Positions 47,614-56,745 of a stretch of 64,000 nt of DNA are shown in pieces. The translations under genes were made by a program, and so were the position numbers. The DNA comes from Chitinophaga pollutisoli (lineage in GTDB: Bacteria; Bacteroidota; Bacteroidia; Chitinophagales; Chitinophagaceae): NCBI RefSeq assembly GCF_038396755.1, contig NZ_CP149822.1, positions 3,286,001 through 3,350,000 of the forward strand, written 5' to 3'. The notes beneath the pieces were generated by a model that did not search any database, was not told where the DNA came from, and saw nothing but the letters and a program-made list of their open reading frames with translations. Within the stretch, counting starts at the first letter, position 1; each line of letters starts with the position of its first letter.

Positions 47614-49479
47614 TCAGAATCCCCGGTCGAACATTTTTTCGAGGTCATTGAGCTTGAACGAGATAAATGTGCCTCTGCCGCCCGGGGAAATGTTGGGCAT
47701 CGAGCAGGCGAACAGCTCGTCGATGATGTTTTGCATTTCGCGTGTGCTGAGCGGTTTGCCGGAAGGGATGGCGTTGTTGCGCGCCATGCTGCGCACGAGG
47801 CGCTCCCTGCGGTTGTGTTTCAGTTCGTGGCTGAAATTTTTGAATTGCTCGAGCAGCCCTTCAATGCTGGCCTGTTCGTTACCGGTTTGGATGTCGGCGG
47901 GCGTTCCGCGCACCACGAAAGTGTGCTGGCCGAAGGGCTCCAGGTCGTAACCGAGGGCTTGCAGGTCGGGGAGCATTTCGTGGACGATGATAGCGTCGGC
48001 AGGGAGCAGTTCCAGCGTTTGCGGGAAGAGGCTTTGCTGCGTGGCGATGGGTTTTTCGGCGAGGGCGCGCAGGTAGCGCTCGTACAGGATGCGCTCATGG
48101 GCCGACCGCTGATCCACCAGGATGAAGCCCGATTTGATCTGCGACAGGATGTATTGCTGGTGCACCTGCACCGGCCCTTTCTGGTCGTGCGCCGCTTCCT
48201 GCCAGCGCTCGTCGATGACGGAGGCGGTGGACACGGGCGGGAAGTCGGAAGGGGAGGGCGGCGGCGGAAAATCGTTGTCGCGCGCGGGCGGCGGGCCGTA
48301 CAGCTCTTTCCAGTGCTGGAGGTTGCTGTTGTTTGATTTATCGATGATATGCGCCTGGTTGGCGCTGGTAAAGGTCTTGTAGATGGACGTGCCGGCCGAT
48401 TGCGCTTTCTTTTCCTCGGTGAAAGGCTGCGTGAGCGCGTCGAGCTGCTGGATGCCGGGGTCGAGGTCGAAGTCGAGCGCCGGGGTAACGCTGAATTGCG
48501 CCAGCGCGTGTTTGATGGCCGATTGCACGAAGGCGTAGAGGATGCGCTCGTCGTCGAACTTGATTTCCTGCTTGGTGGGGTGCACGTTGATGTCGACATG
48601 CGCGGGGTCGAGGTCAATGAAAAGCACATAGAGCGGGAAGCTGTCCGGCGGGATGGTTTCGGCGAAGGCGTTCATCACCGCGTGGTTGAGGTAGCTGGAT
48701 TTGATGAACCGGTTGTTGACGAAGAAGAACTGGTCGCCACGGGTTTTCTTTGCCGTTTCCGGTTTCCCCACAAACCCGTGGATGTTCATATAATCGGTGC
48801 TTTCCTTAACGGTAACGAGTTTGGAATTGTAGTGCTGGCCGAGGATAGAGACGATCCTTTGCTTGAGGGAGCCTTTCTCGAAATGGAACATCTGCTGCCC
48901 GTTGCTGTTCAGCGAAAACTGCAGATGGGGGAAGGCGAGCGCTACGCGGATGAATTCATCCACGATGTGGCGCATCTCGGCGGCATTGCTTTTCAGGAAG
49001 TTACGGCGGGCAGGCACGTTGAAGAAGAGGTTCTTCATAGCGATGCTGGTGCCCACGGGCGCCTGGCAGGGTTCCTGGCGGCGGATCACGGAGTTGTCGA
49101 TCTCGATGAACGTGCCCAACTCGTCTTCCGCGCGGCGGGATTTAAGCTCCACCTGGCTCACGGCCGCGATGGAAGCGAGCGCTTCGCCGCGGAAGCCCAT
49201 GGTCCGGATCTGGAAAAGATCGTCAATCGATTTTATTTTGGAGGTGGCATGCCGCTCGAAACACATCCGGGCGTCGGTGTCGCTCATCCCGCTCCCATTG
49301 TCGATGACCTGAACGAGCTCCTTGCCCGCGTCTCTTATAATAAGTTGGATTTCAGTAGCCCCGGCGTCCACCGCATTTTCAAGCAATTCCTTCACCGCCG
49401 ATGCCGGCCGCTGGATGACTTCGCCCGCTGCTATCTGATTCGCAATATTGTCCGGTAATAAGTTGATGATATCCGCCAC
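47614..49479 (-). CDS. mutL: DNA mismatch repair protein MutL
   Basis: MutL couples mismatch recognition by MutS to strand repair. The N-terminal GHKL ATPase is intact (DNIANQIAAGEV, ELLENAVDAGA, DNGSGM, TMGFRGEAL). The C-terminal dimerisation domain is present, but the nuclease motifs are degenerate: the D-Q-H-A metal motif reads DQRSAHERILYE, and the C-P-H-G-R-P motif reads SPGGRG. Nicking activity is thus doubtful. The start is GTG at 49479 (VADIINLLPDN), preceded by AGG; a longer frame to 49650 adds unrelated hydrophobic residues. The protein is 621 residues. Confidence 0.95.
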   Translation of the reverse strand: MADIINLLPDNIANQIAAGEVIQRPASAVKELLENAVDAGATEIQLIIRDAGKELVQVIDNGSGMSDTDARMCFERHATSKIKSIDDLFQIRTMGFRGEALASIAAVSQVELKSRRAEDELGTFIEIDNSVIRRQEPCQAPVGTSIAMKNLFFNVPARRNFLKSNAAEMRHIVDEFIRVALAFPHLQFSLNSNGQQMFHFEKGSLKQRIVSILGQHYNSKLVTVKESTDYMNIHGFVGKPETAKKTRGDQFFFVNNRFIKSSYLNHAVMNAFAETIPPDSFPLYVLFIDLDPAHVDINVHPTKQEIKFDDERILYAFVQSAIKHALAQFSVTPALDFDLDPGIQQLDALTQPFTEEKKAQSAGTSIYKTFTSANQAHIIDKSNNSNLQHWKELYGPPPARDNDFPPPPSPSDFPPVSTASVIDERWQEAAHDQKGPVQVHQQYILSQIKSGFILVDQRSAHERILYERYLRALAEKPIATQQSLFPQTLELLPADAIIVHEMLPDLQALGYDLEPFGQHTFVVRGTPADIQTGNEQASIEGLLEQFKNFSHELKHNRRERLVRSMARNNAIPSGKPLSTREMQNIIDELFACSMPNISPGGRGTFISFKLNDLEKMFDRGF

Positions 49480-49659
49480 TTGCCTGCCTTTTGGCGTAAA
49501 GTTAGGAATAAAAAATATTGTTAAATACATGAAGGCATACAATCCATACAGTTGCCGGTTTCGTACCTTTATATTGCGTAACGGAACGACGCATATCCAG
49601 ATTAACAATTTATATACTACGAACGTTCTGACAGTAATGCAAAATATCAATCTGAAGCC

Positions 49660-50213
49660 ATGAAGACATGGACCTATCTTTTATTGGTCGCAGGCATGAC
49701 ATTCAGTCATTGCTCCTACTCGCAAAACGGGCCTAAAAAATCATCTATGGAGGAAAAAAGAATCCGGTATACTCCCGCTCGGATACTGGTAAAGTAAACC
49801 TGACAGACACAGAATGGAAAAAAATCCTGCCGAAAGACGTATACGACATTGCCCGCGACAAGGGCACGGAGTGGGCGTTTACTGGTAAATACTGGGACAG
49901 CAAGGAAAAAGGCACCTATTATTGTGCTGCGTGCGGCAATCCTTTATTTGTGTCGGACACCAAGTTTGAAAGCGGCTGCGGGTGGCCGAGCTTTTACCAG
50001 CCGGTAAGCAAGACGAGCGTGATTTACACGCCTGACAATTCTCACGGGATGCAGCGTACCGAGGTGCAATGCGGGCGTTGCAAGGCGCACCTGGGGCACG
50101 TTTTCGACGACGGTCCGCCGCCAACCGGGCTTCGTTATTGCATCAATTCAGTGATCCTGGATTTCGAAAAAGCGAAAGACGCCGAGAAGAAGTTCAACGA
50201 CAACGAAAAATAA
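49660..50213 (+). pseudogene. msrB: methionine-R-sulfoxide reductase gene with a frameshift at an A-run
   Basis: From the ATG at 49660 a secretory signal (YLLLVAGMTFSHCSYSQ) leads to MEEKRIRY and an early stop. Adding one A to the A6 run at 49754-49759 gives [20 protein letters not shown] and restores a complete MsrB to 50213: zinc pairs CAAC and [15 protein letters not shown], and the catalytic Cys in GLRYCINS. Without the shift only a fragment starting at 49950 could be made, missing the first zinc pair. MsrB reduces methionine-R-sulfoxide; this copy would be exported. It may be a true mutation, phase variation, ribosomal slippage or a sequencing error. Confidence 0.85.
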
Positions 50214-50239
50214 CCCCCATCCAAAGAACCTGACTGTAT

Positions 50240-50270
50240 GCTGCCGGTGCAAACTCATTTGCGCCGGCAT
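50240..50270 (+). terminator. hairpin after msrB
   Basis: Ten-base stem TGCCGGTGCA/TGCGCCGGCA with one T-G wobble and an 8-base loop, 29 bp past the msrB stop; no T-run. Confidence 0.55.
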
Positions 50271-50316
50271 GTAGGAAATGCATGAGTTTCCTGCCCCGGA
50301 AAAATTTCGGTAAATT

Positions 50317-50895
50317 GTGGAAAAACCTGCTATCCCTTTGAGAAAATTCCTACATATCAGTGCCTGGGTGGTTGGCATGGCCGTGGCCTTGCTGGTGATT
50401 CTCTTGCTGGTGGCGCCCACCAAAGTGCACATCGAACAGTCCGTATTAATACATGCACCGCCATCCGCGGTTTGGGACCAAACCGCCAGATTTGACCGTT
50501 ATAATCAATGGAATACGCTCCGCGAGATGGAGCCTTCCGCCAAATTCAGGATAGACGGGGTAGATGGAACGGCCGGCGCATCCACTACCTGGACCGGGAA
50601 AAAAATAGGTTACGGCCGCTTGCGCCACCTTTCCCTGACACCCCACACTGAAATCCGCCAGCAACTAGAGTTTTTCGAGCCCCTCAACGCTGTTTCCGAC
50701 ATCTGTTTCAAATTCGCCGATTCGGCGGGTGGCACCCGCGTAACGTGGAGTATGGACGCGGAGTATGCCCGGCCCAAGAATATCGTGGGTATGTTCATGA
50801 AAGACAACCTGGTAACCGACTTCCGGAAGGGGTTGCAGCGCCTGAAATCCGCCGCGGAAGCATCCGTTTCGGCGGAAAAAACAGTAAATAATTGA
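50317..50895 (+). CDS. SRPBCC domain membrane-anchored protein
   Basis: A 192-residue protein with one N-terminal membrane segment (about 10-31) and a START/SRPBCC domain: EQSVLIHAPPSAVWDQTARFDRYNQWNTL is the standard polyketide-cyclase-like opening, followed by GTAGASTTWTG and GGTRVTWSMDAEY. These domains bind hydrophobic ligands. The ligand is unknown. The start is GTG at 50317. It is 103 bp downstream of msrB and separated by a hairpin. Confidence 0.83.
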   Translation: MEKPAIPLRKFLHISAWVVGMAVALLVILLLVAPTKVHIEQSVLIHAPPSAVWDQTARFDRYNQWNTLREMEPSAKFRIDGVDGTAGASTTWTGKKIGYGRLRHLSLTPHTEIRQQLEFFEPLNAVSDICFKFADSAGGTRVTWSMDAEYARPKNIVGMFMKDNLVTDFRKGLQRLKSAAEASVSAEKTVNN

Positions 50896-51011
50896 TTTTT
50901 AATTATATAGATCGTATTCCGACGATCGCCGCGGATGCGTATGATATTGACAGAGCGGCATGCGAATGCCGGCGTGCAGGGAGGGGTGAAGCATATTATA
51001 TAATGGAGGGA

Positions 51012-51293
51012 TCAGGAGCTGATGCCGGCCATTTCGAATGTGTTGGGCTCGAACTCGATGATGTCGTATACGGCGAGCTGGAACTTATCCATGGGGTCTT
51101 CGGCCAGGATGGCTTCCACTTCCCGCCGGCTGGAAGCGCGGCAAACGATGATGGAACCCGTGCGGGGCTTCCGGCGGCCGGTGAGGATAAAGCGCCCGTC
51201 GCGCACTTGCTTCTCCAGGAAGGCGTTGTGCGCTTCGATATAATGCTCTATGGCCGCCAACGGGCGGATATACTGTAAGAGGATCAGGTACAT
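51012..51293 (-). CDS. YciI-like protein
   Basis: A 93-residue YCII-domain protein: MYLILLQYIRP, HIEAH-type segment (HYIEAHNAFLEKQVRDGRF), then GSIIVCRASSRREVEAILAEDPM and a C-terminal IEFEPNTF strand. The conserved His (about 17 and 21) and the Asp in AEDPM are the proposed active-site residues of the fold, whose function is unknown. It is a single gene with 181 bp before the DUF4836 gene. Confidence 0.85.
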   Translation of the reverse strand: MYLILLQYIRPLAAIEHYIEAHNAFLEKQVRDGRFILTGRRKPRTGSIIVCRASSRREVEAILAEDPMDKFQLAVYDIIEFEPNTFEMAGISS

Positions 51294-51474
51294 AAAGGTC
51301 AGATATGGTCTTTCAAAAAATGGTTAAAATCCTGAATATCTTCCAAAGGTATAGTAAATTGTACAAAGTAATCGAGCCAACGGGCGAAGGGGAACAAAAT
51401 TAGACGCATTAGCAAAAAAGCTTGTATTTTCGTTCCTAATTTTCAAATCCATTTTTCTTAACATCTCTTTCTTT

Positions 51475-53193
51475 ATGAAACGATCGATCCAACATGCGCT
51501 CCTGTTCCTGACAGGCGCCGCGGTTCTTCTGTTAGCCTCGTGCTCCAAAGCTCCTGAACAGGGCAAACATATTCCTAAGAACGCAGCACTCGTTTTCGGG
51601 TTCAAATCCAAACAAATCCAGGATAAACTGTCGAAAGACGGCCTCACCATCGACAAAGTATTCGAAACCCTCCAGCAAAACGATACCTCCAACAACTACG
51701 CGAAAGCCCTCGCCGACGCTAAAAATTCCGGTATCGACCTCCAGGGCGACCTGTTCTTCGCCATGATCCCCGGCGAATCCGCAGGCAGCATGTACATGAC
51801 CGTGATCGCTGACGTTGCCGACGCGGCCAAGCTTGAAGCTTTCATCAAGGAGAAATCCAAGAAAGAAGTGAAAGCCGGCAAAGATTTCAAATTTGTAGAA
51901 GACGATAAAAACGTGGTAGGCTTCACCGGCAAAACCATGATCGCCGTGGCTTCCATCGACCAGAACCGCAGTTACTTCGATGCGGAAGACACCAGCAAGC
52001 CCGCCACCGGTACCGCGCTCCTCGAAAAAATGTTCGCCCTGAAAACCGACGAGTCCGTAGCTTCTGTTGCTTCTTTCAAAGATATCAGCAAAGAGAAAGG
52101 CGACATGCTTTTCTGGATGAGCAGCGAAGCCCTGTATAACATCAACGGTGCCAACGCTTCCGGCATGGGCGCGCTCATGGCATCCAATATGAAGAAGCTC
52201 ACCGAAGGCGCTTTCACCACCGCCACCGCCAACTTCGAAACCGGTAAGATCGATGTGGACATGTATTCCTACGCCAGCAAGGAAATGATGGCCATCATCA
52301 AGAAATACCCGATGGAGAAAATCAACCTCGAAAACATCGAAAAATATCCCTCCAACAATATCTTCGGTTATGCCGCAGTTAACTGCGACCTCCGCATCGT
52401 TGGCGAGCTGATCAAGCTGATCGGTATGGACGGCCTCGTGAACATGGGCCTCGCTGAAGCCCGCTTCACCCTCGACGACCTGCTGACCGCATTCAAAGGT
52501 GAAATCACCATGGTGGGTTCCGATTTTTCCACCGTTGCCGCTCCCACCGAATGGGACAGCACCCGCACCAAGCCCCAGCTGAAATGGATCTTCAGCCTGA
52601 AAGTTGGCGACAAAGCCGCCTTCGAAAAAGTAATGGCTTCCCCCATGCTGGCGCAGTCGCTCACCAAACAAGGCGATGAATACGTTCCCAATATGCCCCT
52701 CGGCGACGAACTGTCCGTTTCCATCAACAGCAAACGCGTACTGGCAGGATCCGACGCCGAGCTGATCAAAGCTTATGACGCAGGCAGCGGCAAGGCGAAA
52801 CTGGAAGGCGACGCACTGAGCAATGCCAAAGGCAGTGTGGGCGCCTTCTACCTGGATGTTGAAAAGATCATGGCCGCCATCCCCGCCAAGGAAATGGATG
52901 TGCCGGACAGCATCAGCAACGACATCAAAACCCTCGTGAAATCCATCTCCGCGAAATCCGACGAGATCAGCGGCGACAAATCGCATTCTTCCGGTGTAGT
53001 GCTGTTTAAAGACCAGTCCAAAAACGCCCTCACCCAGCTGTTCAACTTCACCAACAAAGTGTACAACTGGACGAATGCAAAACGCAAAGCGGATGCCGCC
53101 CAGTGGGGCGACTACAATGCTGAAGAAGCACAGGCAGCCACCGATTCCATGGCAGCAGACGCTGCGATTGCAGCGCCCGCTACCGAGGAATAA
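51475..53193 (+). CDS. DUF4836 family lipoprotein
   Basis: A 572-residue lipoprotein (leader FLTGAAVLLLASC, lipobox Cys23) of a Bacteroidota-specific DUF4836 family. The opening HIPKNAALVFGFKSKQIQDKL is the family signature; the body is a repeated beta-alpha pattern of two related halves (FKGEITMVGSDF mirrors LQGDLFFAMIPG), and the C-terminus is Ala-rich and acidic. The function is unknown; the lipobox and size suggest an envelope protein. It ends in a strong terminator. Not linked in expression to the ABC pair downstream. Confidence 0.88.
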   Translation: MKRSIQHALLFLTGAAVLLLASCSKAPEQGKHIPKNAALVFGFKSKQIQDKLSKDGLTIDKVFETLQQNDTSNNYAKALADAKNSGIDLQGDLFFAMIPGESAGSMYMTVIADVADAAKLEAFIKEKSKKEVKAGKDFKFVEDDKNVVGFTGKTMIAVASIDQNRSYFDAEDTSKPATGTALLEKMFALKTDESVASVASFKDISKEKGDMLFWMSSEALYNINGANASGMGALMASNMKKLTEGAFTTATANFETGKIDVDMYSYASKEMMAIIKKYPMEKINLENIEKYPSNNIFGYAAVNCDLRIVGELIKLIGMDGLVNMGLAEARFTLDDLLTAFKGEITMVGSDFSTVAAPTEWDSTRTKPQLKWIFSLKVGDKAAFEKVMASPMLAQSLTKQGDEYVPNMPLGDELSVSINSKRVLAGSDAELIKAYDAGSGKAKLEGDALSNAKGSVGAFYLDVEKIMAAIPAKEMDVPDSISNDIKTLVKSISAKSDEISGDKSHSSGVVLFKDQSKNALTQLFNFTNKVYNWTNAKRKADAAQWGDYNAEEAQAATDSMAADAAIAAPATEE

Positions 53194-53220
53194 TGATCGG
53201 ATAGCTTATCAAATATTTCC

Positions 53221-53259
53221 CGAAGCCGCCTTTTTCGCAAGAGGCGGCTTCCTTTTTTT
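53221..53259 (+). terminator. terminator after the DUF4836 gene
   Basis: Stem GAAGCCGCC/GGCGGCTTC (53222-53230 and 53243-53251) with a 12-base loop and a seven-T tail. Confidence 0.9.
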
Positions 53260-53290
53260 GCCTATATTTAAACCTAACATCCGTTTCAAC

Positions 53291-53941
53291 ATGCAGATCG
53301 AGCTTTCTGCCGTGGTCCCGGTTCCCCTGCGCGACAGGATCCGGCAGCGGCCTTCGGACATCTGGGACCGGGAGGTGGTTTTCCAGCCAGGTCAATTCGT
53401 CAAGATCAAGGCCCCTTCCGGAACGGGCAAAACCACGCTCGTACATTATCTCTACAATATCCGATACGACTATACCGGCACCATCACCGCCGGGGGCAAA
53501 CCCTGGGCGCAATATTCCCCCGACCAGCTCGCCGCCATCCGCCAGCAAACCATTTCGGTCGTGTTCCAGGACCTTCGCCTGTTCGACCAGCTGACGGCCG
53601 AAGAAAATATCGAACTGAAGCGCGTGATGATTCCGCAGCCTATTTATTCCCCTGAAAAAATCCGTGAATTCGCGGAAACGCTCGGCGTTACGCATGTGTT
53701 GCAGCAAAGCGCCGCCACACTGTCGTACGGCGAGCGCCAGCGCATCGCCATCATCCGCTCCCTCATGCAGCCGTTCCAGTGGCTGATGATGGACGAGCCT
53801 TTCAGTCACCTCGACGAAGCCAACACCGCCAAAGCTGCCCGGCTGATCGAACAGGAGTGCCGCGCGCGCAACGCCGGTTTCATCCTCACCGATCTCGACC
53901 ACGACCAGCATTTTCCTTACGACGTAACTTACCAGCTATAG
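53291..53941 (+). CDS. ABC transporter ATP-binding protein (LolD/FtsE-like)
   Basis: A 216-residue ABC ATPase: Walker A APSGTGKTT (41-49), Q-loop VVFQDLRLFDQLT, signature LSYGERQR, Walker B WLMMDEPFSHLDE and switch region DLDHDQ. The LFDQLTAEENI and FSHLDEANT segments fit the LolD/FtsE/MacB type that works with FtsX-like permeases. The next gene (2 bp downstream) is such a permease, so the pair probably moves or extracts an envelope lipid or lipoprotein, or drives a periplasmic process mechanically. An extension to 53075 overlaps the DUF4836 gene and is rejected. A -7-like TATATTTA lies upstream. Confidence 0.9.
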   Translation: MQIELSAVVPVPLRDRIRQRPSDIWDREVVFQPGQFVKIKAPSGTGKTTLVHYLYNIRYDYTGTITAGGKPWAQYSPDQLAAIRQQTISVVFQDLRLFDQLTAEENIELKRVMIPQPIYSPEKIREFAETLGVTHVLQQSAATLSYGERQRIAIIRSLMQPFQWLMMDEPFSHLDEANTAKAARLIEQECRARNAGFILTDLDHDQHFPYDVTYQL

Positions 53942-53942
53942 C

Positions 53943-55133
53943 ATGCAATTCAACCGGATTTTAAAGAAAATCATCCGCACCGGTGTAGGCAAAAGCCGCT
54001 ACTGGATGGCCATTATCGGCCTCGGCGTGGCCATGCTGCTGATCCTGGTAGCGGTACAGGTACATACTGATTTCAACGAACTGCTACACGGTAGCCGCAA
54101 CGAAAACGAAAGGGCCGACTATCTCGTGGTGAATAAAAAAATCACCAACGACATGATGGGCAAGCCGGGGCAAACGGTTTTTACGCCGGAGGAACAAAAA
54201 GATTTCGCCGCACAGCCATTCGTGGAAGCGTTTGGGCCCATTACCGCGGCGCAGTTCAACGTGCAGCTGCAGGCCGACCAGCTTGGTTTTTCGACGCTCG
54301 CCTTCTTTGAAGCCGTGCCCGACACTTTTCTTGATGTAAAATCGGAAGAGTGGAAATGGAAAGCCGGCGATCAGATGCTGCCCATCGTGGTGCCCCGCGA
54401 TTTCGTGAACATGTTCAACTTCGGGTTCGCGCTGGGCAACGGCATTCCGCAGTTTTCCGAAACCTCTATCCAGAACCTGACGCCGGAAGTGGTGATCACG
54501 CAAGGCATGCAACAGGCGAAATTTATCGGCAAGATCGCAGGCTTTTCGGACAGGATTTCCACGGTGCTGGTGCCGCAGTCGTTTATGGACTGGGCCAATG
54601 CGAAATTCGGTTCGGGGGAAGTGAAATTGCCGTCGCGGGTGGTGATCCGCGTGAAAGACCCGAGTAGCCTGGAACTGAAAGATTACCTGGAAAAGCGCGG
54701 CTATTCGACCGATGCCGAGAAAACGAAATACAACAAGATCCGCGGTATCGTGCAAACGATCGTGAGCGTGGTGGGATTCTTCGGATTGGTACTGCTGATG
54801 TTCGCTTTGCTGGTGTTCAGCATGTTTATCCAGCTGGTGATTTCGTCGTGCAGGAAAGAAATACGGTTGCTGGTGACGCTGGGCGCATCGCCACGGCGGC
54901 TGCAACGTTACCTGCTGGGCCAGCTGGTGCCGGTGTACTTCGTGACAGGTCTGATTGCGCTGATCGTGGTGGCGGCGGCGCAATTCTGGGCCAGCGGCGT
55001 ACTGGAGAAACACGGCATGTATGTGGCGGCCTGGCCTGGTGTCCTCACTTTCTCGGCCACGCTGGGCATCCTGGCGCTGGTGTATTTCGTGAACTGGACC
55101 ACGGTGCGGAAAGAAATCCAGGCGCATACCTGA
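53943..55133 (+). CDS. FtsX-like ABC transporter permease
   Basis: A 396-residue permease with one N-terminal membrane segment (about 20-42), a ~230-residue extracytoplasmic domain (about 45-275, MacB_PCD-like) and three C-terminal segments from about 280 on, the standard FtsX/MacB topology. The SSCRKEIRLLVTLGASPRRLQRYLLGQL stretch between the second and third segments is the coupling region contacting the ATPase. It starts 2 bp after the ATPase gene. The cargo is unknown; there is no adaptor or outer-membrane channel gene nearby. Confidence 0.9.
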   Translation: MQFNRILKKIIRTGVGKSRYWMAIIGLGVAMLLILVAVQVHTDFNELLHGSRNENERADYLVVNKKITNDMMGKPGQTVFTPEEQKDFAAQPFVEAFGPITAAQFNVQLQADQLGFSTLAFFEAVPDTFLDVKSEEWKWKAGDQMLPIVVPRDFVNMFNFGFALGNGIPQFSETSIQNLTPEVVITQGMQQAKFIGKIAGFSDRISTVLVPQSFMDWANAKFGSGEVKLPSRVVIRVKDPSSLELKDYLEKRGYSTDAEKTKYNKIRGIVQTIVSVVGFFGLVLLMFALLVFSMFIQLVISSCRKEIRLLVTLGASPRRLQRYLLGQLVPVYFVTGLIALIVVAAAQFWASGVLEKHGMYVAAWPGVLTFSATLGILALVYFVNWTTVRKEIQAHT

Positions 55134-55202
55134 CCAACATATGAAGACGGCTTGATTTTTAATGACGGAACCACTAACTTGTCTGTTCTAAATCAATCGG
55201 CC

Positions 55203-55523
55203 ATGTCATCAAACAAATTCGTGCACGTTGTTAATTTTTATCTTAAACCCGGCCTGAGCGCAGCGGAAATCAAGACATTTGAAGAAGGCGTGAGCACGCT
55301 TGAGAAAATCGAAACACTGATCATGTTCAACGTCGGCAAACCCGCCGAAACCGACCGCCCGGTGATCGACAAAAGTTACAGCTACTGCCTGCTCACCGTC
55401 TTCAATGACGAAGCGGGGCACGATGTTTACCAGGATCATCCCGTGCACCTCGCGTTCATCGAGCGCTGCAACGCACTCTGGGACAAAGTTGTCATATTCG
55501 ACTCTGTAACTATTCCACAATAA
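55203..55523 (+). CDS. Dabb family stress-responsive A/B-barrel protein
   Basis: A 106-residue single Dabb domain: FVHVVNFYLKPGLSAAEIKTFEEGV opens it, then IETLIMFNVGKP, YSYCLLTVFNDEAGHDVYQDHPVH and a closing VVIFDSVTI strand. The conserved His in NHP/DHPVH is present. Members are small dimeric barrels of unclear function (some are cyclases). The start at 55203 is chosen over an earlier Met because the added residues are not part of the fold. Its end overlaps a convergent membrane protein gene by 14 bp. Confidence 0.88.
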   Translation: MSSNKFVHVVNFYLKPGLSAAEIKTFEEGVSTLEKIETLIMFNVGKPAETDRPVIDKSYSYCLLTVFNDEAGHDVYQDHPVHLAFIERCNALWDKVVIFDSVTIPQ

Positions 55524-56211
55524 AACCCGCAACAGAAGGGAGCCTCATGGCTCCCTTTTTTTCTTCTTCTTCAAAATCAAAAGTAATAGTATTCGCTTCG
55601 TGATTGACCAGGCTGGGATGCGGCAGCACGAAAGTAACTTTCGATTTTTCCGACTTCAACACGTACCAGGCCACCAGCCCCATGATTCCCCAGCTGTAGA
55701 TAACGCGGATAATTTCCCTGTCTGTAAGGATTTCTGAAAAATCGGCCCACATCAGTGACAGTAGTATCACGATCAACCCCAGCCCTTCCACGCCGATAAA
55801 CATACCGGTGATCACCCGTGGGAATATATCCCGTTTGCGGTAGTACAAAAAGATACAGAAAACAGTCCCGGCGAAGGATAGTGTTTGCAGTAATACCATA
55901 AAGAAAATCATGGCGTAAATCGGAACAACCAGTTCTGGCATGGATTGAACAGAAGCGCCTATCTGCTCCCAATAGTTTTCGCCCCAGATTTCCGATTTGA
56001 CCAGTTCGCTCAGGCTACCGATCAGCCGCATAAACAGAAAAACACCTACCAGCACCATGCCGCCCGAAAACGCTTCCGGATAAGGCGTGGGGTAAACAGG
56101 CGTCAGCGATTTGCGGTATATAAATGATGCTATGGCTATCCAAACTACCAGTCCGAGCAGGAGTAAGAGCGGGGATAAATACTGAAAATCAGCGGCTTGA
56201 GATGGTTCCAT
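55510..56211 (-). CDS. hypothetical five-TM membrane protein (DUF2569-like)
   Basis: A 233-residue integral membrane protein with about five hydrophobic segments and an acidic cytoplasmic tail (FDFEEEEKKG). The cytosolic loop LYYRKRDIFPRVITGMFIG matches the F-Y-x-K-R-D-x-F-P pattern I associate with DUF2569-type proteins. The function is unknown. A decayed paralogue lies immediately upstream (56228-56716), sharing the RDIFP loop and the T-F-x-x-P-H-x-S-L ending, so this gene is the surviving copy of a duplication. It converges on the Dabb gene with a 14-bp overlap. Confidence 0.75.
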   Translation of the reverse strand: MEPSQAADFQYLSPLLLLLGLVVWIAIASFIYRKSLTPVYPTPYPEAFSGGMVLVGVFLFMRLIGSLSELVKSEIWGENYWEQIGASVQSMPELVVPIYAMIFFMVLLQTLSFAGTVFCIFLYYRKRDIFPRVITGMFIGVEGLGLIVILLSLMWADFSEILTDREIIRVIYSWGIMGLVAWYVLKSEKSKVTFVLPHPSLVNHEANTITFDFEEEEKKGAMRLPSVAGFIVE

Positions 56212-56227
56212 GTAAAAGTATTACAAA

Positions 56228-56716
56228 TTATGGTACGGGATATTCTTCGATGATCAGGCTATGGTGCGGAACGGTAAATGTTTCGCGGGAGCGATCAGAG
56301 AAGTCGATGTAATATAGAAAAATGGACGCTAAAATCCCTCCCAGCCCGGATCCCTATCAAGAACCTGGGATCAACCTGGCGGCCGAGGAGGAAGTTGGCG
56401 AAACCAGTGTCGAGCAGCCAAATGATGCCGGAACCAATGAAAAGCCAGGACGCGGCTTTCGGAAAAATATCCCGCTGTTTGAAGAAAAGATGGGTTACGA
56501 AAATGGGCGCCACGATGTTGACGCCGTAATGGAATATCTCCGCGTAAATGAGGGTGACGCCGGGCGCGAAGCGTTCCGTGCATGCTGTGATTGTAATTCA
56601 CTTGCCCCGGGAAGTTATCCATCCAGGGTTCGCTGCTGAAAAACTGGATCGTCATCCAAATGATGCTGAGTGCCACAGCGATGAGGAGCACGGAGATGAG
56701 TCCGGGGGCTGCCCAT
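56228..56716 (-). pseudogene. decayed paralogue of the DUF2569-like membrane protein
   Basis: Three frames must be joined to read this gene: WAAPGLISVLLIAVALSIIW to NYNHSM in one, TERFAPGVTLIYAEIFHYG through THLFFKQRDIFPKAASWLF to GFANFLLG in the next, and GGILASIFLYYIDFSD to VPHHSLIIEEYPVP in the third. The switches fall near 56580 and near 56360. The RDIFP loop and the TVPHHSL ending match the intact neighbour. The start is not clear (ATG at 56716 is out of frame with the first piece, so a third lesion is possible). It is a remnant of a tandem duplication. Confidence 0.7.
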
Positions 56717-56745
56717 GACGGAGCAGAATACGTTAGGGAACAAAG

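Noticed and set aside
49480..49650. 57-codon upstream extension of mutL
   Set aside because: The added residues are unlike MutL; family proteins begin at the GTG used (VADIINLLPDN).
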